Shown here piece after piece: positions 23,501 to 33,263 of a stretch of 64,000 nt of DNA. The stretch is taken from assembly GCF_964204645.1 (NCBI RefSeq), contig NC_134025.1, forward strand, positions 11,413,001 through 11,477,000, written 5' to 3'. The notes under the pieces were generated by a model. That model saw only the letters and a list, made by a program, of their open reading frames with translations, did no database searches and had not been told where the DNA came from. The stretch comes from Tubulanus polymorphus. Taxonomy: Eukaryota > Nemertea > Palaeonemertea > Tubulaniformes > Tubulanidae. The first letter of the stretch is position 1, and the number at the start of each line of letters is the position of its first letter. A program made the translations under genes and the position numbers.

Positions 23501-24653
23501 TTATATGGATCCAGTTAAGTTAGTTAGAGTTAACTCCGAGTAAAAATGAGTTCATTTTCAATGAGTTAACTCAAAGAGTCAACTCTTAACTCACAACGGT
23601 GGAACTGGGTCCGTTGGGATTAACAAACTTCGAAGGTCTGTCATGTAAATGAATAATTTTTTCGCAGACCAATATGGCGTAATCAAGTACTCGAGCACAC
23701 TACAAGACCTGTATATAAGAGTGAGCGAAAACGAAACCAAGAACCGCGGGAAATTCGTTATCGAACCTACCTTGCCTGGCGCGATCGTCAGCGACTTTGG
23801 GCGCATCACCGATGCCGAAACCCGACGCCGAATCCGAGTACGTATTCGAAGCCAGGTGAAGATCCTGACTCGGTTCGATGTACGCCTCATTCACGTTTCC
23901 GTCGCCGTCGAATAAATCGAACGTCGACGCCGGGTGATTCTCCGGCAAGCGAATGCTGCCGTTCGCGTTCATCGAACTCAAAATGCCATCCTCTAAATTG
24001 CCGATGTTCGCCGTCACATCGAAGCCGCTGTCCTGCAACACGTCGCTGTCATTGTAGTTGATCGCGCTGAGCATCGCGTCGCCGCTTCCCGTCGAGCGTT
24101 GGTAACGCAGTCCGTGGTGACTAGTCAGGCTCTGGTTCGACGACGACGCCGGACTCGCCTGGCTGCCGTCCTGGTACGTCACCGAGATGTTCAACGGCGA
24201 CATTCCCGTCGCCGACGCCTTGTCGTCGCTGATGCCGGCAGGCATCGGCGGCACGAGGTCGTAGCCCTTCGAGTTCTCCGTCTTGATGTTCGCCGCCTGC
24301 GGGAAATTGAAGTTCATGTTCACCGACGGCGAATGGTTGTCGACTTTGATTTGCACTTGCGCGATCGGCGGCGCCGCAGTCTTCTTCTCGTCGTCCGAGT
24401 AAAGATGGTCGAATTGAAACACGTTCTGACTCGAATAGCGCGCGTTCTGGTACGTATTGTTGGACGCGGTGCTATGGTAACCTTGGCTCGTCAGTTGTTG
24501 CTGGTGTTGTATTTGCATTTGCAGATTCTGCGGCAGTAGCCCGTACGCCTGTTGCACCGATGGCGATGTTGCGATCGCCGGCGATGTCGGCACGGGATCC
24601 CGCGGCGACGAAGGTACCGCAGTGGGAGTACCATAATTCGAAGACATTTTCAT
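9066..24653 (-). CDS. TRERF1: TRERF1/ZNF541/MIDEAS-family C2H2 + ELM2-SANT protein (15 coding exons)
   Basis: Predicted nuclear scaffold of the MiDAC-type histone deacetylase complex. In this family ELM2-SANT binds HDAC1/2 and the fingers bind DNA. Coding exons in transcript order: 24653-23771, 22770-22485, 22180-21767, 20524-20422, 19745-17891, 16756-16672, 15980-15931, 15849-15763, 15361-15258, 14788-14713, 14359-14271, 12764-12558, 12039-11992, 10795-10608, 9153-9066. All junctions are GT-AG with matching phases; the total is 4563 nt, 1520 residues. C2H2 fingers lie near residues 349-369, 377-397, 405-427, 536-556, 1422-1444 and 1487-1507. ELM2 starts about 1210 and SANT spans about 1315-1370. 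An in-frame TAA precedes the start ATG within the same exon, supporting the start. Human TRERF1 is shorter (about 1200 residues); the excess is mostly the Q/P-rich exon. Which vertebrate paralogue is closest is uncertain; the symbol denotes the family. Confidence 0.88.
9935..10340. mobile_element. TIR element in the last intron of the TRERF1-like gene
   Basis: The left end GGCGCTTTTACGAAACTGAATC is mirrored by the right end GATTCAATTTCGTAAAAGCGCC. In the middle is a near-perfect palindrome (ACTAACTTGCTCG/GCGAGCAAGTTAGT, about 10064-10090). The body is full of variants of GATTTAGTAAA/TAAATCGA. It is about 400 bp and non-coding. No clean target duplication was seen. Confidence 0.7.
11791..11850. 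mobile_element. Short degraded relative of the TA-flanked MITE
   Basis: CAGCGGAACCTCGATACAAC at the left and TAACAAGGTTCCCGTGTG at the right match the ends of the 3089-3263 element with mismatches. The interior is almost entirely deleted. An internal fragment of the same family (ATAACGAACTATCGGTTATAA) occurs near 9359-9379. Confidence 0.5.
12300..12519 (-). mobile_element. tRNA-derived SINE, inserted 40 bp from an exon
   Basis: On the minus strand, from about 12519, the sequence reads GTGTGGGTGAGTGGTTAGAG (A box TGGGTGAGTGG). About 30 nt further on comes GTGGGTTCAAACCCG (B box). The tail contains CCACCCAGGAGTAAATGGGT. The spacing of A and B boxes matches a tRNA-like pol III promoter. The element lies in the intron immediately downstream of the SANT exon donor at 12557. 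A fragment of a similar tail (CCAGGTACCCATTTCA) occurs near 41092. Confidence 0.75.
13461..13860 (+). repeat. Interspersed repeat family D, copy 2
   Basis: Head GGGTCCAGGGACGCCATGC is followed by two internal monomers. Each contains ATCATAGAA, ATGAGCTACAATTTTGCAATT and an AAAATATTCCGTAAAAAT-like segment, offset by about 120 bp here. It lies in an intron of the TRERF1-like gene. Confidence 0.65.
13899..13915. repeat. Poly-G tract (17 G)
   Basis: An uninterrupted run of 17 guanines follows CCCC. Homopolymers of this length are prone to length error in assembly and to slippage in life. Confidence 0.95.
14488..14542. repeat. (AT)n microsatellite
   Basis: About 27 AT units within the intron between the SANT exon and the ELM2 exon; a shorter tract follows near 14607-14620. 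Confidence 0.95.
14930..14998 (+). repeat. Interspersed repeat family G, copy 1
   Basis: ACAAACCCACCTGGAGCGAA and AGAGGGTTTGATTTTGAAAT then CGGAAATCGAAG recur with few changes at 56049-56150. The element type is unknown. Confidence 0.5.
15040..15097. repeat. Perfect-looking hairpin (about 24-bp stem)
   Basis: GTGCCCGGGCAGTTATATGT then CCAAT is mirrored by AATTGGACATATCATTGCCC then GGACAC, with a short AT-rich loop. It is intronic, just downstream of the family G fragment. It could be the centre of a fold-back element. Confidence 0.7.
17454..17672. repeat. Tandem duplication, two units of about 122 and 97 bp
   Basis: Two adjacent copies begin TTTTGAAGGGA(A/T)GGATGCATGG, then AAGTTTGATCCTAATTGAAG and GAACAGTCAAA. 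The start-to-start offset is 122 bp and the copies are nearly identical, so this is a recent local duplication. It is intronic. Confidence 0.85.
17891..19745 (-). other. Exon 5: 1855-nt Q/P-rich disordered exon
   Basis: One continuous exon gives residues 563-1180. It starts with low-complexity sequence: a run of 12 prolines, then long glutamine/histidine tracts encoded mainly by mixed CAA/CAG. A long acidic/serine-rich stretch follows, then a basic region and a proline motif (YTPPPMLSPVRKGSGLF) resembling the segment just before ELM2 in TRERF1-type proteins. The exon is strikingly CpG-rich compared with flanking introns, and this produces long spurious open frames on the opposite strand. The donor is TTAC|GTAAGT. 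Confidence 0.9.
20422..20524 (-). other. Exon 4: C2H2 finger 4
   Basis: A 103-nt exon encodes CTMC-x12-HMRLH with the core FKNIPALNGHMRLHGG, a hallmark of the TRERF1/ZNF541 group. It begins in phase 2 after acceptor TTACTTGCAG and ends in phase 0 at AAAAAG|GTAATT. Confidence 0.9.
20623..21731. mobile_element. About 1.1-kb element with TIR TCTACACTAG...CCCGGGTT
   Basis: The left end TCTACACTAGGGCGTTGTAC-CCGGGTT is mirrored at the right as AACCCGGGTAC-AAAATGCTAGTGTAGA. The span lies in the intron between finger 4 and finger 3. It contains no transposase-like frame. Within it, near 20803-20817, is another TAGTCTACATTAGC, so a shorter element may be nested or the right end duplicated. Confidence 0.65.
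20820..20848. repeat. CAAGAGCCCC/GGGGC short hairpin repeat
   Basis: AACAAGAGCCCCAAGGGGCA is a small palindrome followed by CTATGGCCAGCC. I recall similar CAAGAGGCCC-type motifs as common interspersed sequence in molluscs and related animals, but could not check. Confidence 0.35.
21767..22770 (-). other. Exons 2-3: C2H2 fingers 1-3
   Basis: Exon 22770-22485 encodes a basic GRPGRSGR segment, finger 1 (CPTC...HKLTH) and most of finger 2 (CSLC). Exon 22180-21767 completes finger 2 (HMLTH) and carries finger 3 (CKFEGC...HLENHH). The intron therefore interrupts finger 2 between L390 and N391, in phase 2 (TT|A). The rest of the second exon is Q/N/Y/P-rich. The KSYSDARSLRRH signature in finger 3 is what I associate with TRERF1/ZNF541. 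The donor TTTGA|GTAAGT is strong. Confidence 0.9.
23507..23612. mobile_element. Self-complementary MITE family B, copy 1
   Basis: It starts GGATCCAGTTAAGTTAG and ends CGGTGGAACTGGGTCC. Arms of GAGTTAACTC-type sequence mirror each other around AATGAGTTCATTTTC. The left terminal TTCCACAG block is altered in this copy. Other copies: 34726-34822, 36965-37066, 51197-51306. Confidence 0.7.
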
Positions 24654-24692
24654 TGGTGCTCCTTAGGTTTTGTCATGGAGATTGAGTTGCAC
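23771..24692 (-). other. First coding exon of the TRERF1-like gene, with splice acceptor
   Basis: The acceptor TTTTTCAG is followed by 39 nt of leader and then ATG at 24653. The coding part gives about 294 residues rich in S, N, Q, P and D with no folded domain I can name, ending in phase 1 at donor AAG|GTAGGT. The leader's reading frame has a TAA before the ATG. A second in-frame ATG two codons later has A at -3, a better context than the first. The presence of an acceptor means at least one more 5' noncoding exon lies upstream; I did not find it with confidence. Confidence 0.85.
24650..24676 (-). promoter_or_regulatory. uORF overlapping the start codon (ATGA)
   Basis: An ATG at 24676 opens an 8-codon frame that stops at TGA 24652-24650. 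Its stop overlaps the main ATG in an ATGA arrangement. Such overlaps permit termination-reinitiation or dampen translation of the main frame. This is seen directly in the exon leader; its use is inferred. Confidence 0.6.
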
Positions 24693-25346
24693 CTGAAAAA
24701 TGTAGACACCACGCATTGGTCAGATTGAGCTATGACATTCATTAATCAATAAACCCTAAACCCCTCATAATGCAACAAATATGACTTTGCTCGTAAAGAT
24801 TTCCCGGAGCGCAAGAGCCCCTGTCCTGCCAGTTTTGCCTTGTGGCTCCCGTACTAGCCTTGATGGGGGATAAAAAGGTACTCTTTTTCAAGATTTATTG
24901 GCCCGAAATATCATCTATTATTGCCTTGAAGATATCATATCCCCAAGCCTAAGCTCCTATATTCCTCTTTATTCTCTCCTGCCGAGGTATTGAAGATTTG
25001 AAGGATTGCCAAAAAGTCTTCCCTTATTCAAGTTTAATCAAAGAAAACTGACTATTTTCTTACCGCATTCATTTGGACCTTCAAATTGATACAGAACGGG
25101 TATAAAATGGATGGTTCAATTGCAAGCGCTTGAATGGGCTTAGATCTTGTTGTTGTAATTGAAAATGAAATATTGCCGATGATCTGGAACAAAACATACA
25201 CCCAGTTTGCCATCTTAATTAAATCCAACTGTTTATACCCCTGATCAAACGCGTGCCCCTCGTCTATCTATACTATACAATAAGGGAGAAAAATGTTCCT
25301 ATCTTTGTAAATCTTGGCGATACCCACGGTAAATTCATCATGAATT

Positions 25347-26000
25347 AGGGGCCCAGGGACGCCATGCCCACTTGATGAAATGCTTGACAATCTGACAATT
25401 TCAATATACAACACCTGGAGAACAAATGCTGTAATCAATGACTTGAAAATCACCACAATCATAGAGCAAGTCATGAGCTGCTATAATTTTGCAATTGATT
25501 TTGTTTTAATACAAAATATGCATAGGTACCTAGCCTATGTGGAAATACCATGTCATTCTGCTATTCAACGCCCCATAGTGAACATACAGTAACAAATTGC
25601 CTTGAGAGTCATCACGATCATAAAATTTTAATTTTTAATGAACTACAAATTTGCTATTGATTGAGGTTACAAATATGCAATAACCAATATGAATGGAAAA
25701 TTGTATAGCCCTACAATTCAATAATTCACTCCCTCAGGTGGTGAGAACAAAAGAATGGGTAACCCCAATTCCATTAAGGGCGTCAACAATTATCAAATAT
25801 TGGTAAGTTATTCTATAAGTTATCAACTTAGGAGTTTTTTTCATATCCACGAAATCCAACTATAGCCTTATCAGCCATTAATTGTGTCTTGTGTAGGCCT
25901 ACATGTACATACATATATCAAGACAATCCATTGGCCTTCCCCAAAATAACTGGCTTCCGCCTGGTGAAAAATGAATGCAATACACTAAATATGGAGGATG
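25347..26000 (+). repeat. Interspersed repeat family D, copy 3
   Basis: Head GGGGCCCAGGGACGCCATGC is followed by two monomers offset by about 160 bp (ATCATAGAG near 25458 and ATCATAAAA near 25617). The tail has GTGAGAACAAAAGAATGGGT and CCAAAATAACTGGCTTCC, matching copy 1. Confidence 0.7.
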
Positions 26001-26508
26001 ATTGCAATAGGAATAGGCAACGGATCGCTGGTAGGCCTTAATAATTAAATGTTTATCCATCATCAGAGCCAAATGAGCAAATGTGGTTCATCCTGCATTC
26101 CAGATTTTTCATGTTTAGACCTAAATGAGGTCTACCTAACGTAAAGCAAATAGCAGGAAAGCAAGTTTCATCATAGTGGATAGCCTACTGCTACTAGGCC
26201 TATAACAAAATTGATAGTAAATCCTTGGCAACTAAATTCTATTCAGCCTTTCATGCAATTTGCACGCCATTGAAATCAACTACTACAGCATTATTTCACC
26301 GGGCCTTCAACATCTGGACACCCCCATCATATTTAGGTGACATTAAGTGATGGTATCGATCATCGGTTTTTTAAACGAAGTGGCTATATTTACAGCGTCG
26401 TAAACCAGTCGTAAATTCTATATTTAGGCCTACAACGGTTTTATATAGAATTTAGAATTATGGTCTAGAGGGGAGAGGATTAGTGTCAAGAGGATGATAA
26501 GAGGGTCC

Positions 26509-26534
26509 AGAGGGTTAGGGTTAGGGTAAGGGTC
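26509..26534 (+). repeat. Telomere-like TTAGGG patch
   Basis: GAGGGTTAGGGTTAGGGTAAGGG contains two exact TTAGGG units plus degenerate ones. Further GGGTAAGG sequence follows to about 26573. It is too short to be a telomere; an interstitial or fortuitous repeat. Confidence 0.6.
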
Positions 26535-26611
26535 CATTTTACCCTCTACTAGGGATAGGATAAGGGTAAGGTAAGGCTATATGTAGTAAAAACATTCGAT
26601 TGGTTTTCAGC

Positions 26612-26687
26612 GAGCTCGGTGGTCTAGTGGTATGATGCTGCGCTAGTAATTTACTGGCCTGGGTTCGAGTCTCGCTCTATCCGCTCA
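26612..26687 (+). tRNA. tRNA-like sequence, probably a pseudo-tRNA or SINE head
   Basis: TGGTCTAGTGG fits a pol III A box and GGGTTCGAGTC fits a B box, spaced about as in a tRNA. However, the T stem and acceptor stem do not pair well, and I cannot assign an anticodon safely. It is most likely a decayed tRNA copy or a tRNA-derived SINE head. Confidence 0.4.
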
Positions 26688-26956
26688 ATGTTCTCTAACT
26701 CTATTCTCCACACTTGCCTTGAATTGTCGCGCACCCCATCGGCATGCGCAACGTGAATTAGCCAATCAGAATGAAACGTCGCAAATATAGCTAGTGTCAT
26801 CCATCTACGGCGTCGTAAAAATAGCCTGAGCGTTTTTCAAAAGAAAGTGGCACTACATTTCAAAATAGCCTAACTTGCTTCAAAATTGCATGGAACCACA
26901 AGCATATTTAGCTGAAGTTCTGCTGAGTCCTGGAGCAACCGATGCAGGAGGTTTGT

Positions 26957-27649
26957 AGGGGCGGATCTAGGGGGTGAATAGGGTGGCTAGCCACCCCCTC
27001 AAATGCCTTCCAAAAAATTTTTATGAGGGGCTTTTTCGTGTAAATAGCCTATCTCTAAGAAGATGAAATAAGAATGTTATTAGCTGCCTCAGAATCAGAA
27101 CTAACAGTTTGTGACTCTGTATTATATACCTATTGTATGACACGAGCAATCATCTCGATGATTGCTCGTAAGTTAGTGTATCTCCTGCCATTCCGCTAGG
27201 CCGTATATGTATCCGGTAAACGGTCATTTTCCCAATCAAAACTACTTGATTTTTTCCCCAATCTGTGTCAAAATATTCCTAAAACCAGTACCATGACAAA
27301 TCGTAAATTATGATGACAAATGTTTGAAAAATGACCTGCTAAGCTTCCCCCAATCATCTCATTAAAATTATCAACACCTCATCCTGGCCACAGCTCAGCA
27401 GGATATCATAATTTTCACTGAAACCATCGCACAAATGCTGTCAAATTGCACCATTTTCCAGAGGATTTTTCAAAATTTTCTATATGTCGAGGGGGGGACA
27501 TAAATGTTGAGGGGGGACCCCCTCCAGCTCCCCCGTCTTGCGACCTTCGGTCGCTCGGACTTCACCGCTGAGCGGCGCGCTAGTCGCAGTCTCTTCATTA
27601 CGTTTTGTCAGCCACCCCCTTTGAAAAATCCGCCCCTAGATCCGCCCCT
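26957..27649. mobile_element. 0.7-kb TIR element with GGGGCGGATCTAG ends and 7-bp target duplication
   Basis: The left end AGGGGCGGATCTAGGGGG is mirrored at the right end by CTAGATCCGCCCCT. Flanks repeat GGTTTGT exactly (26950-26956 and 27650-27656). Next to the ends, GCCACCCCCT is also mirrored. No long open frame is present, so it is non-autonomous. Ends of the CAGGGGCGGATC type with 7-8 bp duplication suggest hAT-like. A second left end occurs at 63756. Confidence 0.8.
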
Positions 27650-27970
27650 GGTTTGTTCAATTACAATCCAAAATATTTCGAAATCACGCAACGATGATAC
27701 ATTCGTCGGGCCTGGCTGCTGGTTTGTTATTATATGGGGGGTCGGGGAAAAGATTAAATATTGCGCGGGTTCGTAAGGATGCTGGCCGTATAGACGATTT
27801 TTAACACGGTTCAGTAGTTAACCTACCATTTTATCAGATATTGCTGAGTGATTGAGATGGGTTTAACGATGCATTCGACGCGTGAAAATTGTAGTCATTT
27901 TTTGGATTCATGATGATTGCTAGTACTGACTGTCAACATGGAGGTGCGGGATCTGCGGAATTGCGTTAAT

Positions 27971-27982
27971 CCAATGACGTCA
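27971..27982. promoter_or_regulatory. CCAAT box fused to a CRE palindrome
   Basis: CCAATGACGTCA overlaps a CCAAT box with TGACGTCA, the full CREB/ATF palindrome. A second GACGTCA follows 10 bp later. It is placed in the intergenic region upstream of both divergent genes. Functional use is inferred from the motif only. Confidence 0.4.
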
Positions 27983-28264
27983 TTTTTTACGACGTCAAGT
28001 TCGAATCCTGAATTAAGATTTCAACAAAATCACGATTAGCGGGTTGATTTTGTCTGTTCGACTTGGTTTTCGATGAAAAATCTCAACTTTGTATCCTGCT
28101 AAAAGAAAGGGTAGCAGATTCAATAGCAGATTTAACAGTGTTGTTTAGCGGGCGAAACTTATTTTTTATTAAGCCGTAATGCTTTTCCTAATCGATCGCC
28201 GTGTTAGTATTCGGATTTAAACTGAACTTGTAACAAAAAGTCTTATATAAATTTCTATTCATCG

Positions 28265-28490
28265 TTAGGCTTTATGAAAATTGCTACCTTATTTGTATAA
28301 ACTCCTTTCTGTTCTTAAAAAGTATGTGACCCGGCCGGCCGCTTACCCTGTTAAATTAATGTTTTTGAAATCATGATTAAGTCAACCATAACAGCAGCTA
28401 TGGAGATGAACTGATTACAAATTTCATTGCGATTTACAAAATGACCCGCCGGCCGATCAGGAGAAAGAAGGTTACATTTGTTAGCCTTAT
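28265..28490. mobile_element. GGCCGG-rich TIR element, copy 2
   Basis: Same motif order as 222-455: TAGGCTTTATG and TACCTTATTTG at the left, TGACCCGGCCGGCC, CATAACAGCAGCTATGGA, TGACCCGCCGGCC, then GGAGAAAGAAGGTTAC and TTAGCCTTA at the right. It is more diverged at the left end. Confidence 0.75.
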
Positions 28491-29559
28491 CATAGTAGCC
28501 GGTGCTAAGATTACGAATTTTTCTCAAATATAAATAATTTCTGAAATATCCAACCCCTACTGCACTGAAGGTATTGTCAGATCTAGACTGTAATGATATG
28601 TATACAGTATTTTACACTTTCTAGATTGGAAAAACAAAACGACACTTGGCTGTCGGGTTTCACAATTTGTCACACTTGTGAGAGGAATTCGGTGTGACAA
28701 GAAATTAAGAATTTTAGATAAAGGCTCTTTCGATCTAGATTGTAGAATTAGGGATTTTGGAACTTGTTCAAATTAATTTATTAAAGCGCTCTTACTAAAC
28801 CAAAAACTCACTGTTCCCCAGAACGGCTCGGTGGAATTATTGATTTTTATCAAACATCTGTTCGTAAAAAGAAAAACAATAATCTTGGAATTCATCACTT
28901 GTAACTTAGTAGTGTCACGTGTGTCAGCAAACTGTTTTTAAAAAAATTAGAAAATGGGGGTTTTTGTTATCGCTTTTTATTGATTTTCGGTTATCTGGAA
29001 TCTCTGAAAAAGTATTCATTTTTTGTTTATTTTATTTATTTACTTTGCTTCAGACCATAATGCATCTCATATAGTAAGTATACTATTCTATAAGATAGAT
29101 GCGATGTACTAATGCATAGATGGAAAATGAGAGCTGCTTAACGATATTTCGCCCCAACTTTTTGAATCTAATAATCTCTATGGAACTGGTTAACCAGGAT
29201 GTCATCTATAACTTGCAACTGTGCTGGAAGAGATGACAAATATGGCCATGTTACCGAGTTACTAGCGGGACAGGCCATCATTCTGACCTTTTTCTTAAAG
29301 CCGTGGATCTGTCTTCTTCTTCTTTTTCTAATTAAAATGCGGCTTAGTTTTTTAAAATCAATTCAGGAAGCTTACATGTGTATAGCCTGTGTATTTAAGG
29401 CGGTTTTGCAGTGGTGTCACAAATCTTCTAACATAGCGAATACGAATATTTATTATAACAACATAACTTATTGTCACCACATCGCCATCTACCGTGTTTG
29501 TATGTGGTGACAAGCTGGGACAGAATTGTTCAGGTCGCATTATAGTCGATCAGTCCAAA

Positions 29560-30316
29560 ATGGCGACGTGCATTAACAACGTCAGCTTAGTCATCATAAG
29601 CATTTTAATTTGCTTCGTTTTACAAGTGTCGTCACAGTCTGAGAGCGGCTTTATTCGAGAAGGTTTGTTTGAATTGTTATTTTTGAAAAGATGATTTGGT
29701 AGATTTATCGTAAAAACGGTTTCGTAATTCGATATATCTCGACTGACACTGACTCGACAACCAAATACACTCGTACCTATGCCGCCTTTGTTTGTTGAAA
29801 TTCGGTTCGACAAACACATTTTCAATTTCTTATATCGATTATGAATATTACAAAGATCTACACCTCTTGTCATATAATGTATTACTAGAATATACCAGTA
29901 CGTAATGCGATGTGGTTTTTTCGCAGATAAAAATGATATATATAATCTATATGTACATTACATAGCTATACATTGGCTTTGTTTTCGATTTCTCTTAGTA
30001 AATATACGTACAAATAATGCATTCATTCATTTCTATGTGGCTGTAGAGTATATTAAAAAAACTATATAAAATCTGTTCAGGATGTACTATTTCCGCAATT
30101 GTGGAAGATTTATTTCAAAATCTAGGCTCGGTATGAAATGTTGGAGTATTCGTCAAAACGCCAACATGATATTGACAGTTATCTTATATCACTAAATGAC
30201 ACTCGACCTGGTTCAAGCGGCCAGATTCGTTGCTTAGAAGACGATATATATTTCGTACCCCGATATAACACTCCAACGGGTTCGATCTCAGATTCAACGA
30301 AAAATTGCTTACAAGA

Positions 30317-30392
<76 letters not shown>

Positions 30393-31761
30393 TACTGGGC
30401 ATCATTATTTATGGGTTTTGTGCCACCGGCTTGTAGTCATATAAACGCAATGTAATGTCGCGTTATTTCGGTCGAGTCGCCGTCGTGCCAGCACACGTTT
30501 TGAAAAGTGCTTGAGCGTTTCGAATACCGGGCGACGCTTGTAAAATACACACGGTCTATATCCTATAGCATACACCACATGTTTGTACAATTATTCACGA
30601 ACGCCTCCATCGCAAGACAATGCGTTCATTTGATACATGTAATTTGCACTATGAATACGAACATCACGGTGACTTCAAGCCAAAATAAAAAGAAATCCGT
30701 CACAGGAGATTGTGTAAAATATAGTTTTTGTATAATGGACAAATAAGGTTCGATATTGTCACCAACAAATAAAATATACGTTTTAAATATACAATTTGTA
30801 CCTTAGGGGTTGTTATTATGTAACGAGTGGGGGTTGGGTGTCGAAAAGTTTTTGCAGATTGCTACAAGGGGAGGGGCTGTCACAACATAATAAAATGTTC
30901 AAATTTCTCAGTAAAAAACCTCGAGCAATCTTGTACTGTACTGTAATACTGCCTCTCGGTGGTTTTAACAAGTCAAACTAAAGTTTCCAGTTTCCTAGGG
31001 GATCTGCCAAGATTCGTTACAGTTCGTTATAAGGGGGTATTAAAATTTCCGAAAAAGTGTTACATAATTTTTAACAGTCCCTTTCGTATGTAATCTATCG
31101 TAATCATCACCAAAATAAACGTATAAAGGCGTACCGGGTAATATAACTTTGATACATATCACGGATTGACTGTTCCCACACTTTTTTGTATACGCAATAA
31201 AAAAAGTCTCCGGGTGGTAATGAATATATTGTATTTGCTGGAATTATCATTCACAGAAAAAAAAACATTCAAATGTTACCAATGCAACGTGTTTCGAGGT
31301 AGCATGGCACCGAAAAAATGTGACAATCCGTCGGTCGAAGACGACTGCGAAGTATGTCTGAAGTACGTAACCAATTTGATCACGAACTACGGAAAACCGA
31401 AGTATGGAGGAGTCCATTCTAAAAACGGTAAGAAATAAGGTCCACTGTCCGAAAAATAATCACGTTCACTTGAAATCTTGCGAATTTTGTCCGTGAGAAA
31501 AAATTGTACGTATTAGATTCGGTGATAAATCTCTCATTCTGTATTTCAGAACTTAGCGTCACGTCGAAAGTTTGCATCAAGAAGAATAGCTTTGACGTGG
31601 AACCGGGCGATTATTGCTCATACATGACTGGCAGCAAGGGATATCAACATCAATGTTACTGCACCGGCGAACTATGCAACCACGCCGGCAATCTGAAAGC
31701 ATCGACTGTCCTCGTCCTGGCGGTATCGTTAGCGGCGGCTATGAACTACATACCGCGGTAG
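29560..31761 (+). CDS. Ly6/uPAR (LU) three-finger protein, secreted and probably GPI-anchored
   Basis: Three coding exons: 29560-29662, 31257-31427 and 31550-31761. All introns are phase 1 with GT-AG sites (GAGAAG|GTTTG, TTCACAG|A, AACG|GTAAG, TATTTCAG|A). The product is 161 residues. Residues 1-25 form a signal peptide (hydrophobic VIISILICFVL). The mature part opens CYQC at 41-44 and has ten cysteines, ending in a CYC...LCN motif, the LU-domain pattern. The last 20 residues (STVLVLAVSLAAAMNYIPR) are a hydrophobic GPI-attachment signal. Ly6 proteins act at the cell surface as receptor or channel modulators, but the ligand cannot be read from sequence. The start ATG was chosen because it directly precedes the signal peptide; an in-frame ATG exists further upstream (29494). 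Not a named orthologue. Confidence 0.85.
30319..30390. repeat. (AT)n microsatellite in Ly6 intron 1
   Basis: About 36 AT units, uninterrupted. Confidence 0.95.

Positions 31762-33263
<1,502 letters not shown>

Larger units (their letters stand above)
24693..29559. other. Divergent intergenic region between the TRERF1-like and Ly6 genes
   Basis: No coding exon was recognised. It should contain the 5' noncoding exon(s) and promoter of the minus-strand gene and the promoter of the Ly6 gene. It carries a family D repeat, a telomere-like patch, a tRNA-like sequence, a 0.7-kb TIR element, a GGCCGG element and a CCAAT/CRE-like motif near 27971. A possible minus-strand donor (ATG|GTAGGT, near 27831) could end a noncoding first exon, but this is weak. 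Confidence 0.5.

Noticed and set aside
24099-24539. 146-codon Arg-rich plus-strand frame
   Set aside because: Shadow of the first coding exon of the minus-strand gene; composition is the antisense of S/N/D/P codons.
30138-30455. Open frames encoding long Ile-Tyr repeats on both strands
   Set aside because: They are translations of an (AT)n microsatellite, as is the case at 32076-32399; no real protein.
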